Assembly (NCBI GenBank): GCA_947095585.1
Contig: OX352763.1
Coordinates: forward strand, 101,225,908-101,289,907
DNA: 64,000 nucleotides
From: Nephrocerus scutellatus
Lineage: Eukaryota; Arthropoda; Insecta; Diptera; Pipunculidae
Reading direction: 5' to 3'
Part shown: positions 42,901 to 55,303 of the stretch, piece after piece
Layout of the letters: the number at the start of each line of letters is the position of its first letter
Position numbering within the stretch: the first letter of the stretch is position 1
Made by a program: the position numbers and the translations under genes
Notes under the pieces: generated by a model
What the model was told of the DNA's origin: nothing
Database searches by the model: none
Seen by the model: only the letters and a program-made list of their open reading frames with translations

Positions 42901-45617
42901 TTCAACTTTAAGTGTGGTTTTTCGGAAAAACAATGCACTCGCGTCACATAGAAACATTTTACTATGTAAGATAAAACTTCATAGATTTATAATAAAATAA
43001 TTATTTTCTCTTTAACAGAAATGCTCCGCCAATAAAGTCGTGTGCGACATCCAGATAAGGAAGCAAAAGCTTCCAATCGGGTTTCAGGGAAAAATAATAC
43101 CCTTTTGCATCGCTTAATTTAGCCTTGACGCATTTGATTCCTTTTAGTATTAATAAATTCATTTTCGCACATTAATTCCGTAAATATAAAATTTGCCTAT
43201 GTTAATTGAATTGCCTTAACACTAGCATTTTAATTCCTGTATAATAAGTTTAAATAAATAACCATCAAAAATTTTATATTATATATTAGTATAGAGGTGG
43301 TTCCCAAAATATAAGCTTGGGTAAATAAATGAACTAACTTTGTATTTGCATATTAATTCCGACGAGAAAAGGTCAGAAAAAGACTCAGAAAGAGTAAATT
43401 ATTCTCGGAGAATTTATATCTGATTTTTGACATTTTAATCCAGTGAGTTGTCGCGAAAGTTTAATTTAATTTTTCCGGCAACAAAAAAAAACAAACAAAC
43501 CTATTGATATGAAATTGAATTGAAACATTTTACTATGTAAGATAAAACTTCATAGATTTATAATAAAATAATTATTTTCTCTTTAACAGAAATGCTCCGC
43601 CAATAAAGTCGTGTGCGACATCCAGATAAGGAAGCAAACAGGGAAGTTACAGGGAAAAATAATACCCTTTTGCATCGCTTAATTTAGCCTTGACGCATTT
43701 GATTCCTTTTAGTATTAATAAATTCATTTTCGCACATTAATTCCGTAAATATAAAATTTGCCTATGTTAATTGAATTGCCTTAACACTAGCATTTTAATT
43801 CCTGTATAATAAGTTTAAATAAATAACCATCAAAAATTTTATATTATATATTAGTATAGAGGTGGTTCCCAAAATATAAGCTTGGGTAAATAAATGAACT
43901 AACATTGTATTTGCATATTAATTCCGACGAGAAAAGGTCAGAAAAAGACTCAGAAAGAGTAAATTATTCTCGGAGAATTTATATCTGATTTTTGACATTT
44001 TAATCGAGTGAGTTGTCGCGAAAGTTTAATTTAATTTTTCCGGCAACAAAAAAAACAAACAAACCTATTGATATGAAATTTCGCGTACATGAACAGACCT
44101 ATTACTTCCAGTGTATTTAATTGTGCGTTTTGAATTTTGCCGATACCCGATACGTTTGTTGTTTACGTTTAAATTTCTTTGCATTAATATTCAACTTTAA
44201 GTGTGGTTTTTCGGAAAAACAATGCACTCGCGTCACATAGAGACATTTTACTATGTAAGATAAAACTTCATAGATTTATAATAAAATAATTATTTTCTCT
44301 TTAACAGAAATGCTCCGCCAATAAAGTCGTGTGCGACATCCAGATAAGGAAGCAAACAGGGAAGTTACAGGGAAAAATAATACCCTTTTGCATCGCTTAA
44401 TTTAGCCTTGACGCATTTGATTCCTTTTAGTATTAATAAATTCATTTTCGCACATTAATTCCGTAAATATAAAATTTGCCTATGTTAATTGAATTGCCTT
44501 AACACTAGCATTTTAATTCCTGTATAATAAGTTTAAATAAATAACCATCAAAAATTTTATATTATATATTAGTATAGAGGTTCCCAAAATATAAGCTTGG
44601 GTAAATAAATGAACTAATTTTGTATTTGCATATTAATTCCGACGGGAAAGGTCAATTTCATATTGGTGTATTTATTCTTAAATGACCATTTAACTTGTAA
44701 ATGGTACATTTATGTCTAAGTGTCTAAATAATTAACATTAAAACTGTCATTATCAGCCTTAGTGAACGCACTTATATAAATGCACTAAAAATAATTGTAT
44801 GAACGCTGTTCAGACTTGAAACAGTGTACTAATTCTTTTCTTCTTGCTAGAAGAATGACTTTACTTACTCTTTTTCTTTTTCAGCTGTAGTAGTAGCATC
44901 TTTTCATATTGTTCCAATAATAATATTTCTTAAGTTGTGCTTTCGGAAAAGAAATAAATATTTAAATTTAAATTTCTTTGCATTAATATTCAACTTTAAG
45001 TGTGGTTTTTCGGAAAAACAATGCACTCGCGTCACATAGAGACATTTTACTATGTAAGATAAAACTTCATAGATTTATAATAAAATAATTATTTTCTCTT
45101 TAACAGAAATGCTCCGCCAATAAAGTCGTGTGCGACATCCAGATAAGGAAGCAAAAGCTTCCAATCGGGTTACAGGGAAAAATAATACCCTTTTGCATCG
45201 CTTAATTTAGCCTTGACGCATTTGATTCCTTTTAGTATTAATAAATTCATTTTCGCACATTAATTCCGTAAATATAAAATTTGCCTATGTTAATTGAATT
45301 TCCTTAACACTAGCATTTTAATTCCTGTATAATAAGTTTAAATAAATAACCATCAAAAATTTTATATTATATATTAGTATAGAGGTGGTTCCCAAAATAT
45401 AAGCTTGGGTAAATAAATGAACTAACATTGTATTTGCATATTAATTCCGACGAGAAAAGGTCAGAAAAAGACTCAGAAAGAGTAAATTATTCTCGGAGAA
45501 TTTATATCTGATTTTTGACATTTTAATCGAGTGAGTTGTCGCGAAAGTTTAATTTAATGTTTCCGGCAACAAAAAAAAACAAACAAACCTATTGATATGA
45601 AATTTCGCGTACATGAA
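39992..45617 (+). repeat. Higher-order repeat, two copies of 2813 bp
   Basis: CAGACCTATTACTTCC landmarks fall at 39992, 41281, 42805, 44094 and 45618, giving spacings 1289, 1524, 1289, 1524. The unit 39992-42804 is therefore repeated as 42805-45617, including its shortened monomer and its type II monomer. Confidence 0.88.
42208..42392 (+). CDS. Candidate spliced mini-gene in satellite monomer (representative copy)
   Basis: ATG 42208 is preceded in frame by TAA. Exon 1 is 42208-42240 (MHSRHIETFYY), the intron is 42241-42293 (53 bp, TAT|GTAAGA ... TTTCTCTTTAACAG|AAA) and exon 2 is 42294-42392, reading KCSANKVVCDIQIRKQKLP and ending FCIA-stop. Total 43 residues. Other copies start at 37422, 40120, 41409, 42933, 44222, 45021, 46137, 46853, 47570, 48294, 55428, 58156, 59444, 60281, 61203, 62010, 62932 and 63738. 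Variants seen are GAG/GAA, AAA/ATA, TGC/TAC, GAC/GGC, TTA/TTT and a 6-base in-frame indel; none closes the frame. No known family. The YYKCSANKVVC stretch loosely recalls the second half of a FLYWCH finger. It may be a fossil exon of a transposase, a satellite transcript, or chance. Confidence 0.4.
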
Positions 45618-48293
45618 CAGACCTATTACTTCCAGTGTATTTAATTGTGCGTTTTGAATTTTGCCGATACCCGATACGTTTCCTTAACATTTCCTTAACA
45701 ATAGCATTTTAATTCCTGTATAATAAGTTTAAATAAATAACCATCAAAAATTTTATATTATATATTAGTATAGAGGTGGTTCCCAAAATATAAGCTTGGG
45801 TAAATAAATGAACTAACATTGTATTTGCATATTAATTCCGACGAGAAAAGGTCAGAAAAAGACTCAGAAAGAGTAAATTATTCTCGGAGAATTTATATCT
45901 GATTTTTGACATTTTAATCGAGTGAGTTGTCGCGAAAGTTTAATTTAATGTTTCCGGCAACAAAAAAAAACAAACAAACCTATTGATATGAAATTTCGCG
46001 TACATGAACAGACCTATTACTTCCAGTGTATTTAATTGTGCGTTTTGAATTTTGCCGATACCCGATACGTTTGTTGTTTACGTTTAAATTTCTTTGCATT
46101 AATATTCAACTTTAAGTGTGGTTTTTCGGAAAAACAATGCACTCGCGTCACATAGAGACATTTTACTATGTAAGATAAAACTTCATAGATTTATAATAAA
46201 ATAATTATTTTCTCTTTAACAGAAATGCTCCGCCAATAAAGTCGTGTGCGACATCCAGATAAGGAAGCAAACAGGGAAGTTACAGGGAAAAATAATACCC
46301 TTTTGCATCGCTTAATTTAGCCTTGACGCATTTGATTCCTTTTACTATTAATAAATTCATTTTCGCACATTAATTCCGTAAATATAAAATTTGCCTATGT
46401 TAATTGAATTGCCTTAACACTAGCATTTTAATTCCTGTATAATAAGTTTAAATAAATAACCATCAAAAATTTTATATTATATATTAGTATAGCGGTTCCC
46501 AAAATATAAGCTTGGGTAAATAAATGAACTAACTTTGTATTTGCATATTAATTCCGACGAGAAAAGGTCAGAAAAAGACTCAGAAAGAGTAAATTATTCT
46601 CGGAGAATTTATATCTGATTTTTGACATTTTAATCGAGTGAGTTGTCGCGAAAGTTTAATTTAATGTTTCCGGCAACAAAAAAAAACAAACAAACCTATT
46701 GATATGAAATTTCGCGTACATGAACAGACCTATTACTTCCAGTGTATTTAATTGTGCGTTTTGAATTTTGCCGATACCCGATACGTTTGTTGTTTACGTT
46801 TAAATTTCTTTGCATTAATATTCAACTTTAAGTGTGGTTTTTCGGAAAAACAATGCACTCGCGTCACATAGAGACATTTTACTATGTAAGATAAAACTTC
46901 ATAGATTTATAATAAAATAATTATTTTCTCTTTAACAGAAATGCTCCGCCAATAAAGTCGTGTGCGACATCCAGATAAGGAAGCAAACAGGGAAGTTACA
47001 GGGAAAAATAATACCCTTTTGCATCGCTTAATTTAGCCTTGACGCATTTGATTCCTTTTAGTATTAATAAATTCATTTTCGCACATTAATTCCGTAAATA
47101 TAAAATTTGCCTATGTTAATTGAATTGCCTTAACACTAGCATTTTAATTCCTGTATAATAAGTTTAAATAAATAACCATCAAAAATTTTATATTATATAT
47201 TAGTATAGAGGTTCCCAAAATATAAGCTTGGGTAAATAAATGAACTAACTTTGTATTTGCATATTAATTCCGACGAGAAAAGGTCAGAAAAAGACTCAGA
47301 AAGAGTAAATTATTCTCGGAGAATTTATATCTGATTTTTGACATTTTAATCCAGTGAGTTGTCGCGAAAGTTTAATTTAATTTTTCCGGCAACAAAAAAA
47401 AAACAAACAAACCTATTGATATGAAATTTCGCGTACATGAACAGACCTATTACTTCCAGTGTATTTAATTGTGCGTTTTGAATTTTGCCGATACCCGATA
47501 CGTTTGTTGTTTACGTTTAAATTTCTTTGCATTAATATTCAACTTTAAGTGTGGTTTTTCGGAAAAACAATGCACTCGCGTCACATAGAGACATTTTACT
47601 ATGTAAGATAAAACTTCATAGATTTATAATAAAATAATTATTTTCTCTTTAACAGATATACTCCGCCAATAAAGTCGTGTGCGACATCCAGATAAGGAAG
47701 CAAAAGCTTCCAATCGGGTTACAGGGAAAAATAATACCCTTTTGCATCGCTTAATTTAGCCTTGACGCATTTGATTCCTTTTAGTATTAATAAATTCATT
47801 TTCGCACATTAATTCCGTAAATATAAAATTTGCCTATGTTAATTGAATTGCCTTAACACTAGCATTTTAATTCCTGTATAATAAGTTTAAATAAATAACC
47901 ATCAAAAATTTTATATTATATATTAGTATAGAGGTGGTTCCCAAAATATAAGCTTGGGTAAATAAATGAACTAACATTGTATTTGCATATTAATTCCGAC
48001 GAGAAAAGGTCAGAAAAAGACTCAGAAAGAGTAAATTATTCTCGGAGAATTTATATCTGATTTTTGACATTTTAATCGAGTGAGTTGTCGCGAAAGTTTA
48101 ATTTAATTTTTCCGGCAACAAAAAAAACAAACAAACCTATTGATATGAAATTTCGCGTACATGAACAGACCTATTACTTCCAGTGTATTTAATTGTGCGT
48201 TTTGAATTTTGCCGATACCCGATACGTTTGTTGTTTACGTTTAAATTTCTTTGCATTAATATTCAACTTTAAGTGTGGTTTTTCGGAAAAACA

Positions 48294-48751
48294 ATGCACT
48301 CGCGTCACATAGAAACATTTTACTATGTAAGATAAAACTTCATAGATTTATAATAAAATAATTATTTTCTCTTTAACAGAAATGCTCCGCCAATAAAGTC
48401 GTGTGCGACATCCAGATAAGAGACATAGAGACATTTTACTATGTAAGATAAAACTTCATAGATTTATAATAAAATAATTATTTTCTCTTTAACAGATATG
48501 CTCCGCCAATAAAGTCGTGTGCGACATCCAGATAAGAGACATAGAGACATTTTACTATGTAAGATAAAACTTCATAGATTTATAATAAAATAATTATTTT
48601 CTCTTTAACAGATATGCTCCGCCAATAAAGTCGTGTGCGACATCCAGATAAGGAAGCAAAAGCTTCCAATCGGGTTACAGGGAAAAATAATACCCTTTTG
48701 CATCGCTTAATTTAGCCTTGACGCATTTGATTCCTTTTAGTATTAATAAAT
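48294..48751 (+). CDS. Mini-gene copy with triplicated exon
   Basis: Same start as the other copies (ATG 48294), but the segment from exon 1 into exon 2 is repeated twice more: 48421-48536 and 48537-48652, 116 bp each. Each repeat carries its own 53-bp intron with GTAAG/CAG borders. After removal of the introns each adds 63 nt, that is 21 in-frame codons (DIETFYYICSANKVVCDIQI plus R). The frame then runs on through RKQKLPIGLQ to the usual TAA at about 48749-48751. Two-exon-plus-one forms occur at 59444, 60281 and 62010 (duplications 59571-59686, 60408-60523 and 62137-62252). Confidence 0.4.
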
Positions 48752-48871
48752 TCATTTTCGCACATTAATTCCGTAAATATAAAATTTGCCTATGTTAATT
48801 GAATTGCCTTAACACTAGCATTTTAATTCCTGTATAATAAGTTTAAATAAATAACCATCAAAAATTTTATA

Positions 48872-50175
48872 ACGGGTGTTTTTTTAAGAGGTTGCCGATT
48901 TTTTTTTTGAATAAAACACATATAAAATTATGAAATGACCAAAATTTTTTTTTATTTGGTAGATAATTTTTTGGCATTTAACATTTAAACACAATTTCTG
49001 GCATATGGCTACCACGACTATTTTTCACAAATGTCATTCTGGAGGTCCAATTTTCCAGCACTTTTTCAAGCATTTGAGGGCGTATGTCAGCAATGACACG
49101 TTGAATATTGGTTTCCAAAGCGTCAATCGATTGAGGTTTATCCACATAAACCAATGACTTCACGTATCCCCACAAAAAGTAATCGAGTGGCGTCAAATCG
49201 CACGAACGCGGAGGCCAATTCACCGGACCATTTCTCGAAATAATGTTGTCGTTGAAAGTTTCTTTCAATAAGTCGATTGTTTCACGTGCTGTATGGCAAG
49301 TGGCACCATCTTGTTGAAACCACATTTCATCCATATCCATATCTTCAAGATTTGACAACAAAAACTCATTTAACATGGTTCTGTATCGATTTCCATTCAC
49401 GGTAACGCGTCGTCCTTCCTCATTTTTAAAGAAATATGGACCGATGATCCCACCAGCCCATAGACCGCACCAAACAGTACATTTATCAGGATGCATTGGT
49501 AATTCTTGAACGGCGTGTGGATTATCTTTGCTCCAAATGCGACAATTTTGTTTGTTGACGTATCCATTTAACAAAAAATGCGCCTCATCACTGAAGAGAA
49601 TTTTACGGTAAAAAAATGGATCTTCGTTCAATTGATTTAACGACCAATCACTGAATTCACGGCGCAAACGATGGTCGCGTGGCTTTAATTCTTGCACCAA
49701 TTGAATTTTGTATGGCACCAAACCCAAATCTTTACGTAAAATTTTCCATAAAGTCGATGGACAAAGTCCAATTTGCTGAGCACGACGACGAATCGATAAA
49801 TTGTCGTTTTCTTCGACACTGGCCTCAACGACAGCAATATTTTCTTCTGTACGAACTCTTCTCATTCTTGTCGGTGGCTTGGCATCCAAAAGAGTGAATG
49901 TAGACCGAAATTTGGTAATTACGTTCTTTATGGTGGTCTCTCACGGACGATTATGTGCACCATAAAATTCACGAAGTGCTCTATAAACATTTTTAATTGA
50001 ACACTGATTTTGAAAATAAATTTCCACGATTTGAAAACGTTGTTCTGGAGTTAACCTATTCATAATGATTTGCCAAACAATACTGAGTAGAAATGCCACT
50101 TTGAGCTGTCAAAACAACTGTCATAAAATAAAACGACATCTATCGGAAAAACAAACCTCCTAAAAAAACACCCTT
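48872..50175 (-). mobile_element. Rosa-like mariner element, full length, in satellite
   Basis: Inverted ends CGGGTGTTTTTTTAAGAGGTT and, inverted, AAGGGTGTTTTTTTAGGAGG. TA lies at 48870-48871 and 50176-50177. Removing the element and one TA restores exactly the monomer sequence AAAATTTTATATTATATATT, so the insertion is precise and later than this part of the array. Length 1304 bp. Source family of the deletion derivatives at 27.8-28.4 kb. Confidence 0.92.
48978..50063 (-). pseudogene. Rosa-like mariner transposase, one nonsense codon
   Basis: Minus strand, ATG at 50061-50063, stop at 48978, 361 codons in a single frame. The N-terminal helix-turn-helix (MNRLTPEQRFQIVEIYFQN) is interrupted by TGA at codon 41 (49941-49943), probably a CGA to TGA change. 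Downstream of it 303 codons stay open: second HTH region (RRAQQIGLCPSTLWKILRK), first catalytic Asp in LFSDEAHF, second in WFQQDGATCHTA, third region SCDLTPLDYFLWG. The spacing is 36 residues to the CDL Asp and 41 to the LDYF Asp, which fits a rosa (DD41D)-type element. All catalytic residues are intact, so only one substitution separates this copy from a full-length gene. Confidence 0.92.
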
Positions 50176-50337
50176 TATTATATATTAGTATAGCGGTTCC
50201 CAAAATATAAGCTTGGGTAAATAAATGAACTAACTTTGTATTTGCATATTAATTCCGACGAGAAAAGGTCAATTTCATATTGGTGTATTTATTCTTAAAT
50301 GACCATTTAACTTGTAAATGGTACATTTATGTCTAAG
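50176..50337 (+). repeat. Satellite monomer segment right of the mariner
   Basis: Continues the interrupted monomer (TTATATATTAGTATAGCGGT) in type II form to TTTATGTCTAAG, then changes to composite-block sequence exactly as at 30328. Confidence 0.9.
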
Positions 50338-50614
50338 AATAACTTGTTTGGGGTTTTTTTTTGTGTTTCTTTTGAGTCTGTTAAATTTAAGGGGGATATT
50401 GGTTTCTTTAAATAACCTCTGCTACGATAATTAACTTAGATTGGCCTTATTGGATTTATGAAATAAAAATTATATGAACGACTTCTGAATTACTTAACCC
50501 TGTACCCAGCAACGATTTCCTCTTAAGCGGTAGTAAAGGAGGCTCCGATGACATCGAGTGCCCATGGCAGGGTGGGTGAAGAAAGGGGGTGGCACGACAT
50601 CGGTAGGCGTAAAC
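50338..50614. other. Unclassified start of composite block, copy B
   Basis: Homologous to 30329-30609. At about 50609 it jumps to sequence equivalent to 32650, so the 2-kb Merlin/ORF segment of copy A is absent here. Confidence 0.6.
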
Positions 50615-51047
50615 TGGTTGTTGTGTGAGCATTTATGTGGGATTGGGCCTAACTGCCAGACGACATTCATAGATGATATACACAGACGATACGAAACGGG
50701 ATGAGCCAGACAACGCAAATAATACGCTATAGACAAAAAACCAGACACAATAATTCATGATATGATATGTTCCGCTAACGAACAGACGAACGTAGTAAAT
50801 AAAAAACACACAAGAGCTAAGACTCTTTCTCTACTCATTTTGAACCTTTATTATTTTAATGTTAACAGTCGAAGCCAATCGTTCATCCAAGTGAGTCGAG
50901 TCAGCACCACACACAAGGCATCAACCTACTCGTCCTAAAATAATATATTTTGTAATAGTCCATAATCAATCATTAAAGAATAAAACATTAAAAGTATTGA
51001 AGTGGTTTTTATTTGAAATTAGCTTTGAATAGGAAGGAAATCCTACA
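50615..51047 (+). mobile_element. Ty3/Gypsy LTR (3' part), copy B
   Basis: Same as 32650-33035 but with about 40 bp more (TTTATTATTTTAATGTTAAC and on, near 50848-50898), so this is the fuller version. Followed by the tRNA-Pro-like primer-binding site at 51051-51068. Confidence 0.6.
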
Positions 51048-51348
51048 AATTGGGGGCTCGACCGAGATTTGTTCCATCTAAGCATAGAGCCATTAAGCCT
51101 TGTTTTGAGTGGTGAGTGAGTTAAGAAATAGAGAAAAAAAAAGATAAACTAATCAGTGAAAAACATAAAAATTAAAACGAATTTAAACACAAAAAAAAAA
51201 CAGTGCAATGAAAAGGGCATCAAATAATAAGTGGTCGACACACCAAAAAATAAAACAGTGTTCCAGTGAGTAGAAAGTTTTGTTGTTTTTGTTTGTTCTC
51301 TGCATGCGCAACCACTAAGTTCGCTGCAAAAAACAGAAGAAGTGTCAG

Positions 51349-52494
51349 GTGAAAAGTCGCGCCTTATTTGTGTGTCCCAACGATGAGAAAAAGAGACTAG
51401 AGAAACGTCGAAGAGGTAGCTGTAAATCGCTGTGTCCAGGCAAAACGAGGCCAAGGATCATGTCATACGAAGATCAAAGAGTGGTGCAAGATCTGATCAG
51501 CCAGTGGTTAGCGGAAAAGACGCCAAGTACGTCCGTGTACGCATCACCGATAATTCTTGTATACAAAAAGGATGGAACCAAACGATTATGCTGTGATTAG
51601 AGAAGGCTCAACGAAAAGATTGTACGGGATAACTTCCCCATGGTTTTAATTGATGATGTTTTGGATCGGCTACAGGGGGCAGTAGTGTTTACGACGTTGG
51701 ATCTCAAAAATGGATTCTCTCACGTTCCAATGGATGAAGCTTCACGGAACTACACATTCATTTGTTACCAGTGACCGACATTTTTATATGTTCCGTTTGG
51801 AATATGCAACTCTCCGGCCGTGTTTGCGAGATACATTTTTTCTGTTTTCGGAGAATTGATCCAGGAAGACTTCGTAATAGTGTATATGGACGACCTCGGG
51901 ATTCCAGCCAAGGCTGAGGAGGAAGGCAACAAGAAACTGCGTAAAGAACTAGAAGTCGCAGCAGAATATGGATTACGTATTAAATGGGTAAAATGTCAGT
52001 TTTTAAGGATGACGATAGAGTTCTTAGGATATGTCATCGAGAAGAACACCATCAGCCCATCAACGGAGAAAACGAGAGTGGTAAGCACTTTTCCAGTGTC
52101 GAGCGACAAGAAAGCGCTTCAACGTTTCCTTGGTCTTACGTCCTATTTTAGACGGTTTATTGAGGCATATGCAGTGATCGCCAAGCCATTGTCGGATCTG
52201 CTACGCAAGGGTCTAGAGTTTAGGCTGGAGAACGAACAGATAGTAGCTTTCCAGCAACTTAAGGCAGCGTTAATCAAATCGCCTGTCCTTAAGCTATTCA
52301 ATCCAAAAGCATCAACGGAAATTCATGCGGATGCAAGCAAATATGGCTACGGCGCTGTATTGTTGCAGAAGGACGCAGATGATCAACAGCTTCTGTTCCG
52401 GTACACACATCAAATAAAATTAAGCGAATATTTTGCGCAGTATAATTTATTTTGGTTTTTATTTCTTGTGTGTATATTTTCATATACAAGTTAA
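51349..52494 (+). pseudogene. Ty3/Gypsy reverse transcriptase, degraded, copy B
   Basis: Second copy of the RT at 33.3-34.5 kb with the same truncation in RNase H. Here the sequence stays in one frame with two stop codons (TAG near 51600 and TGA near 51773) and a short deletion after the second. Copy A instead has a two-base loss at the VYKK position and a frame change. YMDD and the thumb motifs are intact. gag, protease, integrase and the 3' LTR are absent. Confidence 0.85.
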
Positions 52495-52726
52495 CTAGAA
52501 ATATATTTCGGCAACAAGTTATTCAAGCTAATACCTTCACGAGTAACGAGGTTTTCCCAGCCGGGGTAAAACTCAGTGTGACCAGGGTTCCTTCTATAAT
52601 AAGGTCGTTACAATAAACACATACGCTACACAAGCCCCTCACCCAACACAAAGTCAACACAAACCTGATACCCGGCCCAGTTGCAGTTTCTAGACTAACG
52701 TAAAGTATAAAAAATTAGTTAATTAA

Positions 52727-54614
52727 CCCTTTTGTAAATTTGGGTCGAATTATCGTACAAAAATTTCAGCTATTTATTTATCAAAAAATTTATTCATGGC
52801 AACGTTCTTTCATGCACCAGACAAAATAAAACGGTAAATTCGTTTATTCTGCTGGAAACAAAAGCAAAAATGGAAAAAATTCGTTGAAAAATTCAAGTGT
52901 CAAACGCATTCTGTGTTAAGTGTTTATTAGCAACTGTGGTCGGAGCTAACTTTTGAAACTTTAACTTGAATTGTGTTGAAAATATCCAATCAAAAATTAA
53001 AAAAAAAAGTGATTTTATATAAAATAAAAGAATCATTAACAAAAACAAGTTATTATTTTTGCAAAATATTACTCGTAAGTATTTTATATTTCAAAATAAA
53101 ATTTATGTACGATATATCGTACAAATCGCATCTTCTTCAAGTGTACGATTTTTAGTACATAAATATATGTAGCCGATTTCATTGAACAGACCTGTAGCTA
53201 ATCCGATTGAACAGACCTATTAACGCCCGCAGCGCCGCCACAGCAACTTGCCGCATTGACAACAATTTTCTTTCGTGTTTTTTCGCCAGTCAGTTGCTAC
53301 TAGCACACCATTTTCTTTCTCGAGAAAATAATTATTTTGTTATTTTAAATAAAAATTGTTAAAGCATAGAAACAAGTTCAGTTGTTTTTCATAATACGTT
53401 TCAGAAGTGTTTTGTATAGTTTATTAGTGCCGGAGACGGCGCTAAATATATAGAACAAATTTGAGCAATAGAGGTCTTACGATGCATACAAATTTTGTTA
53501 GGTATAAAATGAGTTCCCGAAGAAGTCGTTTGACAGAGCAGCAAATTTAAGCTTTCTTGAACGAAATAATTCCCGATGCAGAGCATTCCGATGTGGAGAA
53601 TGAGCGAGAAACGGGTTTTGAAGCTGGCTTGGAAGATCAATTGTACTTTGAGCAAGAGCAAAGAGAAGTGACAGTTTTGAGGACGAAGAGAGATGCAGAT
53701 GAAGCTGTAGAAAATGCGGATGATGATGAAAAAACCTACACCATCTTAGCAGTGGGTTCAGTGTCAGGAGTAGAAGTTTCGATTGACGATGGAGTTTTTC
53801 TTGACATCGTAGCTGAAAATTCTTCAACCCACGATAAAGTCTTCAAAGTAATACCACGAACCACCACCACCACCACCACAGTGGAACAGAGCTACACCGT
53901 TTCAATTAGAAAAAATTCCTTTCGAGCAAATAGATTTGGTTTCATTAGGTGATGTCCTTGAGCCATTTAAATATTTTGAAAACTACTTCACTGAAGATAT
54001 TTTTGACAAAATGTGTTTTTATACAAACCTTTGTGCCACACAGCAACAAACAAGAGCCTTTAAGTCAACAACAAAAGAGGAGTTAAAGGTATTTATTGGC
54101 CTTTATATAATGATGGGATGCCTCCGGTTGCCAAGAGATATCACTCTATTGGGTTCGTTTCATTAAAATTGAACTATTTGGCAAGTCTACTATAGATTTA
54201 CATAGATTTTGCCAACTGCGATTACACGTCCATTTTGTCAATAATCTAGACATTCCCAAAAACTGTACTGACTGCTTTGCAAAATTTTGGCCATTGATTG
54301 AAGCTATTCAACAACGATGTCGGATGGAACCAGTCGAAGAAAATGTTTTTGTGGATGAAAAAATTGTTCCTTTTACTGGTCATCATGCCTGCAAAATGTA
54401 CTATAAGGATAAGCCCCATAGTTGGGGGTTTGTTTTATACGTATTTTGTGGAAAGTCTGGTTTTTCATATGAGTTCATTGCCTATCAAGGCAAATTTGGA
54501 ATAGGAATTGATAGTGAATATCATCGACAATATGGAATATGGATATCAATTGGCCATAATCTATTTTTTTATAATTATTTTAACTCGTATAATCTTTTGG
54601 AAATTCTTCGTCAA
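52727..54614 (+). mobile_element. piggyBac element, 3'-truncated, copy B
   Basis: TTAA at 52723-52726 then CCCTTTTGTAAATTTGGGTC. Same subterminal palindrome and same fusion to Merlin as copy A. Confidence 0.8.
53509..54614 (+). pseudogene. piggyBac transposase, inactivated, copy B
   Basis: Duplicate of 35503-36608 at a constant offset of 18006 bp. It carries the same early stop, the same two frameshifts, the same Asp-to-Tyr change in the LFFYNYFNS motif and the same loss of the C-terminus. I saw no copy-specific difference in the coding part. Confidence 0.85.
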
Positions 54615-55303
54615 AAAATTCAACGCTGTAACGAGCATTTCTCCGTCCGAAAAAATACATTTTTTGATAAATCCAATTTATCAATTTTGCCAATTCGTCA
54701 ATCTTTGGCTGGATAATCCAACATTGGATCTTTGCAGATAGCAATGTAAGATTAGCAGCTGCCATTCAGTGACGGATTGGGCATCTTTTTCGAGAGAAGT
54801 CTTCATTGATTGGGTAAGTCAAACTTTAATTTCATAATAGTCTAGAATGATGATGCAGATGACCGCAAAGCACTAGATTTTTTATTCATTTTTTATAATT
54901 TTTTATCATATAAATATATGTTTATTCATATAGGTTTTGGTCAACAAGACCCCAATAGGAGGCATTGGCAAAATCGTGGAAATCGATGAGTCCAAATTCG
55001 GAAAACGCAAGTATCATCGTGTGCACCACATCGAAGGCCAGTGGGTCTTCGGTGGCATTGAACGCGGTTCAGGCTTTTGCTTTATGGTGCCCGTGGAAAA
55101 ACGAAATACGGAGACCCTTCTTCCAATTATTAAGGAATATATTCTGCCAGGAACAACAATCATGTCTGATTGTTGGAAAGCATACAATTGCCTGGCAGCT
55201 GAAGGATACACGCACCTGACAGTCAACCACTCAGTAAATTTTGTTGACGGGGCGACAGGTGCGTGTACCAACCATATAGAGGCGTCTTGGGGTGCAGTCA
55301 AGA
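54615..55303 (+). pseudogene. Merlin transposase fragment, copy C
   Basis: Duplicate of 36609-37296, with intron 54814-54933 and exon 2 from 54934 to about 55303, cut at the same base into satellite. It reads Gly-Gly where copy B has Glu-Gly (NKTPIGGIGK), as in the 30.7-kb copy. Confidence 0.85.

Larger units (their letters stand above)
39576..48871 (+). repeat. Satellite array, central block
   Basis: About a dozen monomers head to tail. Two monomer types share the segment from AAATTTCTTTGCATTAATAT to CGACGAGAAAAGG. Type I (about 720 bp) continues GTCAGAAAAAGACTCAGAAA and returns through ACAGACCTATTACTTCCAGT. Type II (about 800 bp) continues GTCAATTTCATATTGGTGTA and returns through GAAATAAATATTTAAATTTA. 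The block contains a 2813-bp higher-order repeat, shortened monomers (junction GAAATTGAATTGAAACATTT near 40698 and 43511; a 391-bp monomer at 45618-46008) and the mini-gene copies. Hairpin motifs ATTCTCGGAGAAT and GGAAGCAAAAGCTTCC occur in many monomers. Confidence 0.92.

Noticed and set aside
39576..48871. LTR or rDNA spacer array as explanation for the satellite
   Set aside because: No rRNA sequence, primer-binding site or TG/CA borders in the monomer; the tandem head-to-tail order fits a satellite.
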